Positions 27,921 through 34,856 of a stretch of 59,266 nt of DNA are shown in pieces. The position numbers and the translations under genes were made by a program. This DNA comes from Ruminimicrobiellum sp045223915 (GTDB lineage Bacteria > Elusimicrobiota > Endomicrobiia > Endomicrobiales > Endomicrobiaceae): contig JBGUZU010000028.1 of assembly GCA_045223915.1 (NCBI GenBank), positions 1 to 59,266 on the forward strand, written 5' to 3'. The notes beneath the pieces are model-generated. The model was not told the DNA's origin. It searched no databases and saw only the letters and a program-made list of their open reading frames with translations. Position 1 is the first letter of the stretch. Every line of letters begins with the position of its first letter.

Positions 27921-28042
27921 GCTAAGCAAGTTTTATCTTTCGCTTATAATTTTGCATTTTCCTCCTTTATGTACCGTTTCACTTTTGTACACCGCAGTCG
28001 GCAAATGTTTCATTCTAAGCTAAAACCTAAAAACTTTTGTAA
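27921..28042 (-). repeat. Hairpin element, copy 2
   Basis: Read leftward, the arms TTTTAGCTTAGAATGAAACATTTG and the matching AAATGCAAAATTATAAGCG-type arm enclose the shared core CCGACTGCGGTGTAC...GGTACATAAAGGAG. Compared with copy 3, the stem bases GAATT/AATTC are replaced by GCTT/AAGC, keeping the pairing. It fills the gap between the convergent GT9 and 80-residue genes. Confidence 0.7.
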
Positions 28043-28072
28043 TGCCAAGTAACGACAAAACAATAATTTCCT

Positions 28073-28315
28073 TTAACTTAACATTCTTTCCATACCTTTG
28101 TACCTATTATAAACATCTTTATATGTTTTATATACAATTTCCCATTCTACAGATAATTCCTTATTTATTAGCAGTACTTTATTATACTCTGTTTCTATTT
28201 CTTTATACTTTTTATATTGTTCGCTTCTTACAAGTAAAATAGCAAATACAATATTGATTATTATTAACACAATAGCTAAATTGATACAATTTTTTATTAT
28301 TCGTTCTTTATTCAT
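28073..28315 (-). CDS. Small single-pass membrane protein with coiled coil
   Basis: 80 residues, not recognised. A short basic N-terminus, one hydrophobic helix (about residues 10-30, CINLAIVLIIINIVFAILLV), then about 45 residues of heptad-like charged coil (YKEIETEYNKVLLINKELS). The layout resembles FtsL/DivIC-type or spanin-type small bitopic proteins, but no motif supports either. It starts 1 base after the stop of the similar 92-residue gene, so the two are likely made together and may pair. Confidence 0.6.
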   Translation of the reverse strand: MNKERIIKNCINLAIVLIIINIVFAILLVRSEQYKKYKEIETEYNKVLLINKELSVEWEIVYKTYKDVYNRYKGMERMLS

Positions 28316-28316
28316 T

Positions 28317-28595
28317 TTAATGTAAAGCTCCTGTCATATCTAATATTTGATATACTGTTGTTCTATATCTATTAGTATCTTGTTTCATCCAACTCATTTC
28401 TTCTCTAATTTTGTCATTTCTATTTTTCAAACTTATACACTTATTATTTAATTCAATATAGTTTTCTTCCTTACATTCATATAGAACTTTCAAATTAAAG
28501 CATAACAAAAATGCTAAAGCTATGTAGAGCACTAAGCAATAAAATACTAATACTTCTTCTTCCTTCCCTTTATTTATATTATGTCTTTTTTCCAT
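28317..28595 (-). CDS. Small single-pass membrane protein with coiled coil
   Basis: 92 residues, not recognised. A charged N-terminus of about 14 residues, one hydrophobic helix (about 15-34), then a polar coiled-coil region with two cysteines (YECKEENYIELNNKC). GGGAGA lies about 4-9 bases before the ATG, a usable ribosome site. It shares the one-helix-plus-coil design of its downstream neighbour. Same strand as the TPR lipoprotein 44 bases upstream. Confidence 0.6.
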   Translation of the reverse strand: MEKRHNINKGKEEEVLVFYCLVLYIALAFLLCFNLKVLYECKEENYIELNNKCISLKNRNDKIREEMSWMKQDTNRYRTTVYQILDMTGALH

Positions 28596-28639
28596 TCATT
28601 CTCCCATGAAAATTAATTTTCAATTATATCATCCTATTT

Positions 28640-30073
28640 TTAGGAATAATATGCTTTAGCTACAGCAATTGCATCTTTACATTCTCTCATTACTTCATCT
28701 GTAGTCCATAACTCATATACTATGTTTCCTGTAATTCTATCTGATGAAACAATTTTTGTTTGCCAATCACCATATTCAAAGCGAAATCCTTTTCCTTCAA
28801 AAACTCTTATTTCTGGGAAAATTACATATATGTAATTTTCGTTCATTGCAATATACATTCTGATATCATCACCTGAAATAAATCTCCTATCGACTGGATA
28901 TAATGTTTTATTTTTATTTTTTATTCGTCTAATATCTCCTATTGTTTCATTAATACTTTTCTTAAATTCATCATCTGTTACAACATTTAATGCATGATAT
29001 AAATCTTTTAAAGCTAAATCATCTTTACCTGTCATGTTATAATAGGCACAACCTCTAATATAATATGCCTCAGAAATTAATAATGAATCATCATCTGTCT
29101 TTTTATGGTCAATATAGGAATTTAAATAATAAATAGCATCTTCATATTTTTTTATTCTGTAAAAGCAAACTCCTAAAGTTTCGTAAACAAAATGATAGCT
29201 TTTTGATATGTCTTCAGTTTCTAATTTATATTTCTCCGTTATATTTTGAAATTTTTTAAAATCAGAAATTGCTTTTTTATACTTACCAAGTTTTTTATAG
29301 CTAAGGCCTCTATTAAAATAACATTTTGCTGACAACAACATGTTATCCGATAACTTTAATGCTTTTGTATAGTTATCAATTGCAATAGTATATTCTTTTT
29401 CGGTGCCATAAATATATCCCCTATTAAAATAAATTTTTTGAAAATATTCTTTATTCGAAGGAAAATTTTCTATTATAGAATCATAAATATCTAAAGCTTT
29501 TTGTTGTAAGAGTCCCTTAAAAACATCATCCGTTTGTGATGACCAAAGTAAAAAAGTTCTTGCTTTTTTATATAAAATCTCTATATTATTTTTGTCTATT
29601 TCTATTGCCTTATTAGCATTCAATGTCATTTTTTCTAAATCATTAGCATATGCATAAAAAAGAGCTAAACTAATATATGCAAGAGGTTCATTATTATTTA
29701 ATTTGATTGATTCATTTATATCTTTTAAGATTTCTTTTTGTAATTTTTTATTTATTTTTATTTGTGTCTCTTTATTTAATAGTTCTACCCAAGCTTTTGT
29801 AGCTAAAATTTCAGCTCTTTTTTTATTATCTATACTTAAAGATAATATTTTATCTATGTCTTTTAAAGCAGAATCATACTTATTATATTTTATATAGTGT
29901 TTTGCTCTTTTCAAATATATTTCACCTATGTTATTAGGATTTGTTTCTATTATTTCTTGATACTCGTTCAGTATAGCTTGATAGTTCTCTATTGAATTTT
30001 TGTTACAAGATATAAAACTTACAATACTAATTAATAATATTATTATTCTTATTTTGTTCATCTTAACTCTCAT
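28640..30073 (-). CDS. TPR-repeat lipoprotein of unknown function
   Basis: 477 residues. The lipoprotein signal ends SFISC (C23). Residues about 30-385 hold eight or more TPR-type repeats (for example YLKRAKHYIKYNKYDSALKDI, FNRGLSYKKLGKYKKAISDFKK, YETLGVCFYRIKKYEDAIYYL). The last 85 residues are a separate beta-rich domain (VIFPEIRVFEGKGFRFEYGDW) I do not recognise. TPR arrays bind partner proteins, so an envelope scaffold is plausible. The start overlaps the zinc-ribbon gene's stop by 4 bases; an in-frame ATG at 30061 is an alternative start. Confidence 0.75.
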   Translation of the reverse strand: MRVKMNKIRIIILLISIVSFISCNKNSIENYQAILNEYQEIIETNPNNIGEIYLKRAKHYIKYNKYDSALKDIDKILSLSIDNKKRAEILATKAWVELLNKETQIKINKKLQKEILKDINESIKLNNNEPLAYISLALFYAYANDLEKMTLNANKAIEIDKNNIEILYKKARTFLLWSSQTDDVFKGLLQQKALDIYDSIIENFPSNKEYFQKIYFNRGYIYGTEKEYTIAIDNYTKALKLSDNMLLSAKCYFNRGLSYKKLGKYKKAISDFKKFQNITEKYKLETEDISKSYHFVYETLGVCFYRIKKYEDAIYYLNSYIDHKKTDDDSLLISEAYYIRGCAYYNMTGKDDLALKDLYHALNVVTDDEFKKSINETIGDIRRIKNKNKTLYPVDRRFISGDDIRMYIAMNENYIYVIFPEIRVFEGKGFRFEYGDWQTKIVSSDRITGNIVYELWTTDEVMRECKDAIAVAKAYYS

Positions 30074-30423
30074 TTTTTTTCAGCAGCAAAAGCAATTCCT
30101 ATTAAAATTAATCCTCCAATAATCATAAAAAAATCACTTGTAAATGATCTTTGATATTTAAAAGTCCAAGCTATACCAAATTCCATCCTATCTGTTATTT
30201 TACTCAACTCTATATAATTTACTATTATTAAAAATACTCCCCAACCTGATATCACCGTTCCTATTGCCTTTAACCAAGTCATATCTGTTGTTTTTTTATC
30301 ATTCTTATTATTTCTATTATTCTCTATATAATTCTCATGAAAATCGTCTGCTATTTTTGTTCCACAATTAGAGCAAAATTTGACATCATCTTTTATTTCT
30401 TCATTACATTTTTGGCATTTCAT
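30070..30423 (-). CDS. Zinc-ribbon membrane protein of unknown function
   Basis: 117 residues. The N-terminal MKCQKCNEEIKDDVKFCSNCGTKI is a four-cysteine zinc ribbon (C3, C6, C17, C20). A polar Asn/Lys-rich linker (about 28-48) leads to two hydrophobic helices (about 53-68 and 94-113). The ribosome site GGAG is 6-9 bases before the ATG. Translationally coupled to the TPR lipoprotein. Proteins of this build are common and mostly uncharacterised. Its leader region contains the nested-hairpin element. Confidence 0.7.
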   Translation of the reverse strand: MKCQKCNEEIKDDVKFCSNCGTKIADDFHENYIENNRNNKNDKKTTDMTWLKAIGTVISGWGVFLIIVNYIELSKITDRMEFGIAWTFKYQRSFTSDFFMIIGGLILIGIAFAAEKK

Positions 30424-30469
30424 TTTACACTCCTTTTTTATTCTCTTGTTTTTTTAGGCAAAATAAAAA

Positions 30470-30621
30470 GCGACCTTTCTTAAGTGCGGTTAGAGATCCA
30501 CAAAAAGTAAGGTCGCCTTTGGGGAATGTGTATAAACACATTAACCCCAAAAATATGGCGACTTCTTTTGGTTCTCTAACCGTATTTACATTTCTGTAAA
30601 TAGATGAAGGTTTCAACCTTC
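30470..30621 (-). other. Nested-hairpin element (structured RNA or mobile-element relic)
   Basis: Three levels of pairing are stacked: 30487-30505 with 30566-30582 (CGGTTAGAGATCC against GGTTCTCTAACCG); inside it 30509-30517 with 30557-30564 (AAGGTCGCC against GGCGACTT); inside that 30518-30531 with 30537-30552 (TTTGGGG, AATGTGT, loop, ACACATT, then CCCCAAA). Two further hairpins follow at 30583-30602 (TATTTACA/TGTAAATA) and 30604-30621 (TGAAGGTT/AACCTTCA). A third GCGACCTT at 30470-30477 could pair instead with 30510-30516, giving an alternative fold. It lies in the 330-base gap between the zinc-ribbon gene (leftward) and DUF1653 gene (rightward). It is not translated in any convincing frame. 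The remaining part of that gap (30622-30753) is AT-rich with no clear feature. Confidence 0.6.
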
Positions 30622-30753
30622 AGCCAAAAAAAATCAATATTAAGTTTTAAACTACCCACAAATTATAATATAAAAAGTGGATATTATCAAATATAAAAAT
30701 TAATAACAAAAATGATAAAATATTGAAAAATAAATTTGTTAAACGGAGCAAAT

Positions 30754-30996
30754 ATGGAACTGAAAAAAGGGATATATAAACATTTTAAAGGTGACTATTA
30801 TTTAGTGGAAGATGTTGCAACTCACAGTGAAACCGGTGAAAAGTATGTAGTGTACAGAGCATTGTATGGTAACACCGGTTTATATATAAGACCTTACGAT
30901 ATGTTCACTTCGGAAGTTGACCACAAGAAGTATCCGGATGTTAAACAAAAATACAGATTTGAATTTCAAACCATAGAAAGTAAAAAATATATATAA
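30754..30996 (+). CDS. DUF1653-family small protein
   Basis: 80 residues. KGIYKHFKGDYYLVEDVATHSETGEKYVVYRALY and IRPYDMFTSEVD match the DUF1653 fold, a small SH3-like domain of unknown function that is widespread in bacteria. The ATG at 30754 is preferred over an upstream TTG because CGGAG lies about 6 bases before it. It precedes the next rightward gene by 7 bases. Confidence 0.8.
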   Translation: MELKKGIYKHFKGDYYLVEDVATHSETGEKYVVYRALYGNTGLYIRPYDMFTSEVDHKKYPDVKQKYRFEFQTIESKKYI

Positions 30997-31003
30997 TAAG
31001 AAT

Positions 31004-31663
31004 ATGGAAAAGATAACTTTATCCAATATAATTTTAAATCGTCTTAATTTTAGAATTCTTACTTTTAAATGTTTGATGCCTGTTCTTTTTGTATTTGGTG
31101 TTATATTTTTCTTATTAAATATTATCCCAATAAAAGTAAACTTTGAAACCCATAATAATATTGTAATAGCACATGTAAGTAAAAGAGAACTTTTTCCACC
31201 ATTAAAAAAAATTAATAAAGATTTATATGATGTAAAACAAGCCATTTTAGCATTTGAAGCTACCGGTAGTAGTTCCCCAAATTCTGTGTTAGCACTTGAA
31301 TATGACAATGGACGCCAATATACTATTATTCCTATCAATTCAGATCCTGATAAAAAATTGTTATCACGAATGAATACTGTTATAAAAAGGAAATTAAATT
31401 ATACTTTTAAAATAAGAAACACAACTAACTTGTTTATCGGAGCATTTGTTACAATAATATCAGGATTATTTGTAATTATTTTTATGAATAGCTATATTTG
31501 GATTCTAAAAGAAGGGAAAAATGTAAAAATACCGGTGCGAAGAAAACAACAACCTAAATCAGATAAACAAAATATGAATTTTCCGAAACAAAATAATAAC
31601 CAACCTAATGAATTTGATGAATATGAAAAGTATAATAATATAAATGATTCAATAATAAAGTAA
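31004..31663 (+). CDS. Two-helix membrane protein of unknown function
   Basis: 219 residues, not recognised. Helices at about residues 22-42 and 142-165 flank a roughly 100-residue domain that should be extracytoplasmic. The C-terminal tail (about 175-219) is basic then Asn/Gln-rich (NNNQPNEFDEYEKYNNIND) and probably disordered and cytoplasmic. It is 7 bases behind the DUF1653 gene and may share its transcript. Base composition is as AT-rich as the rest of this accessory stretch. Confidence 0.55.
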   Translation: MEKITLSNIILNRLNFRILTFKCLMPVLFVFGVIFFLLNIIPIKVNFETHNNIVIAHVSKRELFPPLKKINKDLYDVKQAILAFEATGSSSPNSVLALEYDNGRQYTIIPINSDPDKKLLSRMNTVIKRKLNYTFKIRNTTNLFIGAFVTIISGLFVIIFMNSYIWILKEGKNVKIPVRRKQQPKSDKQNMNFPKQNNNQPNEFDEYEKYNNINDSIIK

Positions 31664-31672
31664 ACCTATAAA

Positions 31673-32277
31673 TTAAATATCCAATAAAATTGTTTTATCT
31701 TTTTCTTTTATATGCTTATATAGTATTTCTGCATTTTCTTCGTTTGCTTTTGCCGTAGGATGTCCGTCATGTTCTAATTTATAATTTCTTTTGTCATTAA
31801 AATATTCCGGTAAAGAGATTAAATCCAAATCTGTTTCTTTCAATTTTTCACATAATCTTTTGTACTTTTCTTGATGGTCATTCCATATTATTACCAACTT
31901 TGAATTATATTTTTCTTCAACTATTCTGTTTATCTGTTTCAAACTGTTTATCAAATAATCTTCATAATATTTTTCAAACCATTCGTTTATAATCGGGACA
32001 AAGATTTTTCTAAATATATAACTTCTCGCAAAAATATATTTTATTTTTCCTATAGTTGTCGGTATACATTTTTTATTATTTTTATATAAAAATCCGTCTA
32101 TACGATAATATTTATCTTCGTAATTAAAATTCCTGATAACATGATCAAAAATTAAAGTATATACAAAATATTCTATTTTACTGTTTTATATTTTATGAAC
32201 ATTGATATTAATAAAAACATCATAAAACACGCAAAAAAAATTAATACAAATTCATAACTCAATATTATCTGTTTCAT
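31673..32277 (-). pseudogene. Decayed SGNH/GDSL hydrolase-type membrane protein
   Basis: The open stretch 31673-32185 lacks a good start; it ends with WNDHQEKY and HDGHPTAKANEENAEILYKHI, the last catalytic block (D-x-H) of SGNH hydrolases such as sugar O-acetyl esterases/transferases. Just upstream, in another frame, an ATG at 32277 encodes one membrane helix (residues about 8-27) and stops near 32176. Joining the two frames gives a membrane-anchored protein, but the GDS block with the nucleophile Ser is nowhere in this stretch. I infer a frameshift plus an internal deletion. A genuine short protein starting at the TTG at 31954 is less likely. Confidence 0.55.
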
Positions 32278-32298
32278 TAAAGCAACTCTTTTTTATAT

Positions 32299-32363
32299 TC
32301 CTTATTCTTGACTCTCAAAGGATTTTAAGATTTTAAATTATACCAAAATATTTGCCGACTGCA
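32299..32363 (+). repeat. Left half of the hairpin element, truncated
   Basis: CTTATTCTTG through TTTGCCGACTGCAG matches the first half of the copies at 32.4 and 58.2 kb, then breaks off at GACTGCAG. A complete copy starts 17 bases later. Confidence 0.6.
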
Positions 32364-32379
32364 GTTGTTGTCGTTGTTT

Positions 32380-32515
32380 GCTCTTGAAGACTTTCAAAAT
32401 TTTGAATTAGAACAAAGCATTTAGCGACTGCAGTGTACTGAAATGTAAGCGGTAGCGGATGGTACATAAAGGAGCTAAATGCAAAGTTATAATTCAAAAG
32501 ATAAAGTTGCTCAGC
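32380..32515 (+). repeat. Hairpin element, copy 3 (complete)
   Basis: Arms TTTTGAATTAGAACAAAG and CTTTG-like GTTATAATTCAAAAG close an outer stem; CATTTAGC (32418-32425) pairs perfectly with GCTAAATG (32474-32481); TGTAC pairs with GTACA inside. No open reading frame is present. With the truncated copy it fills the 253-base gap between queH and the decayed hydrolase. Confidence 0.75.
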
Positions 32516-32530
32516 ACTAAATAAAATTAA

Positions 32531-33061
32531 TCATCTTATACTAAGCTTACATCCACAATATCTTTGGCTATATAACCCAAGTTTTTTTATTTTATGAACA
32601 CCATCATAGTGAATTTTTCGCGGATCCACATAAACGAAATTTAGCCCGTTTTTTTCTGCCATATCTTCGCACATTTGTTTTATAACATCATGCTTTTGGT
32701 ACGGGCTGGACAGTAATGTTGTTGAAAAGTTTTTTATACCGGTTTGTTTTGCTGTTTCCACCGTTTTTTCCAATCTTTTTAAATAACAATAATAACATCT
32801 GCCTTTATCACATTTAACAGCATCGTTAAGCCAAAGGTCTTCGTATTTCGTTTCATCATCCAACCAATCGGCTTTTATTTCCATTTTTTGAATATTTAAC
32901 AAATCCATATACTTGTTCCAAGTATCGTATCTTGCCAAATGTTCTTTTAACGGATAAATGTTCGGATTAAACCATAAACTTACTATTTCGTATTCCTGCA
33001 ATAATGTTATTGTTGATGCACTGCACGGTGCACAACATGTATGTAACAAAATCTTTTCCAT
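32531..33061 (-). CDS. queH: Epoxyqueuosine reductase QueH
   Basis: 176 residues. HTCCAPCSA (C9, C10, C13), CDKGRCYYCYLKRLE and the C-terminal YCGC are the full cysteine set of QueH (formerly DUF208), which binds an iron-sulfur cluster and performs the last step of queuosine synthesis in tRNA. It is the non-orthologous replacement of QueG. It follows ruvB after 1 base and is the last gene of the long trp-to-ruv run. Confidence 0.93.
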   Translation of the reverse strand: MEKILLHTCCAPCSASTITLLQEYEIVSLWFNPNIYPLKEHLARYDTWNKYMDLLNIQKMEIKADWLDDETKYEDLWLNDAVKCDKGRCYYCYLKRLEKTVETAKQTGIKNFSTTLLSSPYQKHDVIKQMCEDMAEKNGLNFVYVDPRKIHYDGVHKIKKLGLYSQRYCGCKLSIR

Positions 33062-33062
33062 A

Positions 33063-34097
33063 TTAAAACAACTCTTTTTGATTATTAATTTTTTTAGGTA
33101 TAGGAATATTTAAATGTTTGTATGCCAAATCGGTAACAACTCTGCCTCTGGGAGTTCTTGCAATAAACCCTAACTGTATCAAGTAAGGTTCGTAAACATC
33201 CGATATTGTATCTGCATCTTCACTAACAGATACTGCCATAGTATCAAGTCCTACCGGTCCGCCTGAAAACTTTTCTATCATTGTGGTAAGCAAAAGTCTG
33301 TCCATTTTATCAAGACCGATATCGTCTATTCCTAAAGCATCAAGACCTTCTTTTGCTATTTGTTTATTTATTACACCGCCCGTTTTTATTTCGGCAAAAT
33401 CCCTGACTCTTTTCAAAAGTCTGTTAACGATTCTCGGGGTACCTCTTGACCTTCTTGCGATTTCAAGAGCACCTTCTTCATCTGTTTTAACATTTATTAT
33501 TGAACTTGATCTTTTAACAATTTGCACAAGTTCATCCGTATCATAATAGTTTAAATGTTCTATTATACCGAATCTGTCCCTTAAAGGGCTTGAAAGCATA
33601 CCTGCTCTTGTAGTTGCACCTATCAATGTAAATTTCGGTACGGGAAGTTTTATCGTTTTTGCGGAAGGTCCCTGCCCGATAATAATATCAAGTTCAAAAT
33701 CTTCCATTGCGGGATAAAGAGCTTCTTCCACCAAATGGTTCATTCTGTGAATTTCATCTATAAAGAAAACATCACCTTCGGAAAGGTTGGTTAAAATTGC
33801 TGCCAAATCACCAACTCTTTCAAGAACAGGACCTGACGTTGTTCTTAAATTTCCGCCCATCTCTTTTGCAATAATGTGTGCAAGTGTGGTTTTACCGAGC
33901 CCGGGAGGAGCATAAAACAAACAATGATCTAAAGGTTCATTTCTTTTTTTTGATGCTTCAATAAAAACCTTTAAATTATTTTTAAGTTTTTGTTGACCGA
34001 TAAAATCGTCAAGACTTTTCGGCCTTAACGAATTTTCAAGTTTTTCTTCCGGTGATAAATTTTCCGGATCTATAATTCTGTTTTCTTCGTTATTCAT
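33063..34097 (-). CDS. ruvB: Holliday junction branch-migration ATPase RuvB
   Basis: 344 residues. YAPPGLGKTTLAHIIA (Walker A), VFFIDEIHRM (Walker B), GATTRAGMLSSPLRDRFG (sensor/arginine finger) and the winged-helix end TPRGRVVTDLAYKHL are all present. It drives branch migration with RuvA. It is separated from ruvA by 151 bases containing a REP palindrome and an octamer array, so coupling to ruvA may be reduced. Confidence 0.97.
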   Translation of the reverse strand: MNNEENRIIDPENLSPEEKLENSLRPKSLDDFIGQQKLKNNLKVFIEASKKRNEPLDHCLFYAPPGLGKTTLAHIIAKEMGGNLRTTSGPVLERVGDLAAILTNLSEGDVFFIDEIHRMNHLVEEALYPAMEDFELDIIIGQGPSAKTIKLPVPKFTLIGATTRAGMLSSPLRDRFGIIEHLNYYDTDELVQIVKRSSSIINVKTDEEGALEIARRSRGTPRIVNRLLKRVRDFAEIKTGGVINKQIAKEGLDALGIDDIGLDKMDRLLLTTMIEKFSGGPVGLDTMAVSVSEDADTISDVYEPYLIQLGFIARTPRGRVVTDLAYKHLNIPIPKKINNQKELF

Positions 34098-34154
34098 ATT
34101 GTCCTTAAAAAATCACTTTGTGCTTTTTTGATGCATAAAAACAACTTAACTGCA

Positions 34155-34181
34155 AGATCCCGGATCGAGCCCGGGATGACA
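34155..34181. repeat. REP-like palindrome
   Basis: AGATCCCGG, spacer, CCGGGATGACA; flanked by AACTGCA on one side and TGCAGTT on the other, extending the dyad. Same family as 43748-43778, 58066-58173 and 59165-59266. Confidence 0.75.
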
Positions 34182-34187
34182 ACTTGT

Positions 34188-34261
34188 TTTGCAGTTGTCG
34201 TTTCCATACTTCTATACCTCTATACTTCTATACCTCAAAAAAATTGTTCTACAATTTTTTT
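34188..34261 (-). repeat. Hairpin with the ruvA stop in its loop, then octamer array and GAAACGACA tag
   Basis: AAAAAAATTG, loop TAGAA, CAATTTTTTT (34237-34261) places the TAG stop of ruvA in the loop; its T-run makes it look like an intrinsic terminator. Beyond it lie GAGGTATA, GAAGTATA, GAGGTATA and GAAGTATG, then GAAACGACA. Confidence 0.7.
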
Positions 34262-34854
34262 AATGCTTCCGTAATTATTTGCTCTACTGAAAAATCTTTA
34301 TTTTCGTTTGCTACTTTATTTACAACTTCTCTTGCATCGGTTTCTTTATAACCTAATGCCACAAGTGCGGCTACCGCTTCCGAAGAAGAAGAACCCGCAT
34401 CGATATTGCTCCACTTTGCGGAATCTTTTACGGTAACGTTTGCTATTTTATCTTTTAATGCGGCTACCAACTTTTCAGCAGTTTTCTTTGTAAATCCGAA
34501 AATTCCGCTAAGCATTGAAACATCTCTTTTCATCACCGCCGCTTTAAAATCAGCAAACGATTTTGAAATTTTATCGAGATATTCCATTGCCTTTTTAGCA
34601 CCTGTTGAAGGAACTTCATCTTTTATTAAAACGAACATATCTCTTTCTTCTCTGGTTAAAAAGCCGTAATAAGAAATCACTCCGCCGTACATTCCGGTAG
34701 ATTCTATAATGTACAGTTTTACCTGGTTACCGTCTGTAGGCAACTTATTAAATGTATCCGCAGTTATGGAAATACTATAACCGATACCTGCAACTTCCAC
34801 AACTGCGGTATTTAAAGTTTTATAAGATAATGTTCCTTTAAAATAATCTATCAA
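34249..34854 (-). CDS. ruvA: Holliday junction protein RuvA
   Basis: 201 residues. The N-terminal OB fold opens MIDYFKGTLSYK and has AGIGYSISI; the helix-hairpin-helix region holds SGIFGFTKKTAEKLVAALKDK; the C-terminal domain III (AVAALVALGYKETDAREVVNKV) binds RuvB. It starts 2 bases after the rpsA stop. Its last codons and stop are within a hairpin. Confidence 0.96.
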   Translation of the reverse strand: MIDYFKGTLSYKTLNTAVVEVAGIGYSISITADTFNKLPTDGNQVKLYIIESTGMYGGVISYYGFLTREERDMFVLIKDEVPSTGAKKAMEYLDKISKSFADFKAAVMKRDVSMLSGIFGFTKKTAEKLVAALKDKIANVTVKDSAKWSNIDAGSSSSEAVAALVALGYKETDAREVVNKVANENKDFSVEQIITEALKKL

Positions 34855-34856
34855 AA

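Noticed and set aside
28073..28595. Phage spanin or FtsL/DivIC pair for the two small coiled-coil proteins
   Set aside because: Only the general one-helix-plus-coil layout matches; there are no lysis, phage or division genes nearby.
30487..30582. Integron attC site, because of the GTTAGAG/CTCTAAC pair
   Set aside because: An attC site has RYYYAAC on the left and GTTRRRY on the right; here the order is reversed, and there is no integrase or cassette.
30425..30616. 63-residue leftward open frame over the nested-hairpin element
   Set aside because: It simply reads through the inverted repeats, has no ribosome site, and resembles no protein.
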